NCBI GenBank assembly: GCA_937951625.1
Contig: CALFBP010000011.1
Location: forward strand, 91,247-155,246
Reading direction: 5' to 3'
DNA length: 64,000 nt
Source: an uncultured Thermoguttaceae bacterium
GTDB lineage: Bacteria > Planctomycetota > Planctomycetia > Pirellulales > Thermoguttaceae
Below are positions 62,814 through 64,000 of the stretch, in pieces. The notes under the pieces were generated by a model. That model was not told where the DNA came from. It searched no databases and was given only the letters and a program-made list of their open reading frames with translations. A program made the position numbers and the translations under genes. Each line of letters begins with the position of its first letter. Positions within the stretch are counted from its first letter, which is position 1.

Positions 62814-63995
62814 ATGTTAGCATCACGACCAAAATCGCTTGCGCAGACCCTGCGTAGTGTGGCCGGACGCTACCGACTTCCGTGGCGCGAACGTGTCGCG
62901 AGTGACAGCATACTATTTCGTGTGGAATGGAATAGTACAATAAGGGGGTACATTTCATCGGATGACGGTCTTTCCGAGGGGGTATCGTATAGATCGTTAA
63001 AGTTATCTCACATCGAGGCGATTCTTTTCCTTGCCCGGGAACCCCTCGGAAGCCGAAAACTGGCACTATTGGGCGGCTTGGCGGACGGAACGGAAGCGCG
63101 TACACTGGTCCGAACGCTAAACCGACTTTACGATGAGGAGGGTTGTGCATTCCGCGTGGTGGAAGTGGCGGGTGGATTTCAGCTCATGACACGAGCGAAG
63201 TTCGCCCCCTGGGTGCGACGGTTGCAGGCGGCGCCCTATGAGGTACGCTTGTCAGCGCCCGCCTTGGAGACCTTGGCCGTGGTGGCTTACCGTCAACCCG
63301 TGCTCCGCGCTGACGTGGAAGCCATCCGCGGCGTCCAATGTGGAGAGATTTTGCGCCAGTTGATGGAACGCGGATTGATTCGCATCGTGGGCAGATCCGA
63401 GGAGTTGGGGCGTCCGCTGCTGTATGGAACCACACGACAGTTTCTTCAAGTGTTCGGTTTACGAGATCTGGATCACTTGCCTCGGCTCGAGGGGCTGACC
63501 GTGCCCGGGAGCCTGTCGAGCGCGGAAAGCGCCTCGGGGAAAAGTGATTCGAAGTTATCGGAACAGGAACCATTGAACCAACTTGGTGTATCAAATGATT
63601 CGGGAGGTGACTTGACCGTGAAGACTACCAATTTCGCCAATTCCCTTGGGGAAGTCGATCGTATTATGCCCGCCTTGGCGACTCTGGACGCCCGAGATTC
63701 CCGGCTGGTCGCTGGTCCCGACTATGACGACGAAGACCTCGACGACGAGGATTTCGAGGACGAGGACGAAGAGGAAGACGAAGACTACGACGACGAGGAT
63801 TTGGAGGACGAGGACGAGGATTTCGAGGATAGTGACTGGGAAGAAGTTGACGATGATGAAGACCTCGACGAGGAGGACGAAGATCTCGACGAGGACGAAG
63901 ATGAAGATTGGGACGACGAAGACGACGACTGGGACGACGAGGAGGACGAAGACGACGACTGGGATGATGAGGATGACGAGGAGGACGAAGACTAG
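62814..63995 (+). CDS. scpB: Segregation and condensation protein ScpB with long acidic tail
   Basis: A 393-residue protein. Residues about 60-235 are a ScpB tandem winged-helix domain: LSHIEAILFLAREPLGSRKL, GGFQLMTRAKFAPWVRRLQ, LSAPALETLAVVAYRQPVLR, ADVEAIRGVQCGEILRQLME and GRPLLYGTTRQFLQVFGLRD. ScpB with ScpA and SMC forms the condensin that compacts and separates chromosomes. After a linker, the final ~95 residues are almost purely Asp and Glu with scattered Trp, Tyr and Phe. The N-terminal ~60 residues before the domain are unusual; a later start is possible. The stop lies five bases before the window end. Confidence 0.9.
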   Translation: MLASRPKSLAQTLRSVAGRYRLPWRERVASDSILFRVEWNSTIRGYISSDDGLSEGVSYRSLKLSHIEAILFLAREPLGSRKLALLGGLADGTEARTLVRTLNRLYDEEGCAFRVVEVAGGFQLMTRAKFAPWVRRLQAAPYEVRLSAPALETLAVVAYRQPVLRADVEAIRGVQCGEILRQLMERGLIRIVGRSEELGRPLLYGTTRQFLQVFGLRDLDHLPRLEGLTVPGSLSSAESASGKSDSKLSEQEPLNQLGVSNDSGGDLTVKTTNFANSLGEVDRIMPALATLDARDSRLVAGPDYDDEDLDDEDFEDEDEEEDEDYDDEDLEDEDEDFEDSDWEEVDDDEDLDEEDEDLDEDEDEDWDDEDDDWDDEEDEDDDWDDEDDEEDED

Positions 63996-64000
63996 TCCCG

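Noticed and set aside
63718-63992. Tandem repeat or microsatellite of independent function at the window end
   Set aside because: The GAC/GAG-rich repetition is fully explained by the acidic tail of scpB and stays in frame to a stop codon.

Overview
The window looks like a chromosomal segment of a flagellated planctomycete, probably of the Pirellulales. This is inferred from gene content, not from a marker gene: an HzsA-related multidomain protein with CxxCH motifs, secreted neutral-ceramidase-like proteins, a Gfo/Idh/MocA oxidoreductase, an N-acyl-D-amino-acid deacylase, a NrtC-type flagellar regulator pair and ScpB with a long acidic tail. Base composition is GC-rich (one hand-counted 60-base line in fliG is 37/60 G+C). 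No rRNA, tRNA or CRISPR array was recognised.

Layout. 1-9154: tail of an unrecognised gene, a UbiA prenyltransferase/TIM-barrel pair, VanZ-like and EamA-type membrane proteins, a secreted CocE/NonD hydrolase and a secreted ceramidase/beta-lactamase fusion. 9155-11040: a scrambled stretch with a broken IS3-type transposase and palindromic repeats. 11040-16303: an AT-richer seven-gene operon encoding a miniature MotA/TolQ/ExbB channel, an ExbD-like protein, two paralogous membrane proteins, a membrane-anchored P-loop GTPase, a single-pass coiled-coil protein and a proline-rich lipoprotein. I know no named system with this composition, and it is the best candidate here for an undescribed one. 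16307-16643: a long hairpin and one copy of a dispersed repeat whose other copy is at 4541.

16644-31030: a zinc-ribbon protein, D-aminoacylase, a spermidine-synthase-like membrane fusion, a double parvulin, a 2-oxoacid:ferredoxin oxidoreductase locus (CBS - korA - korB - CBS/zinc ribbon) and the HzsA-related protein. 31408-55276: the flagellar region: TPR protein, FlgN-like chaperone, FlrB/FlrC-like kinase and sigma-54 activator, a near-consensus sigma-54 promoter, then flgB, flgC, fliE, fliF, fliG, fliH, fliI, fliJ, a MotE-like gene, fliK, flgD, flgE, fliL, fliN, fliO, fliP, fliQ, fliR, flhB. fliM, motAB, flhA and flagellin are not in the window. The genes encode the rod, M-ring, switch, export apparatus and hook, and the two-component pair just upstream probably switches them on through the sigma-54 promoter. 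55298-63995: a second ceramidase-like protein, an oxidoreductase, a large TPR protein with a degenerate SEC-C motif, an NRDE/TANGO2-family protein, an unrecognised membrane protein and scpB.

Starts were chosen by family N-terminus, Shine-Dalgarno match and neighbour overlap. Many ORF-track entries begin upstream of the start chosen here.
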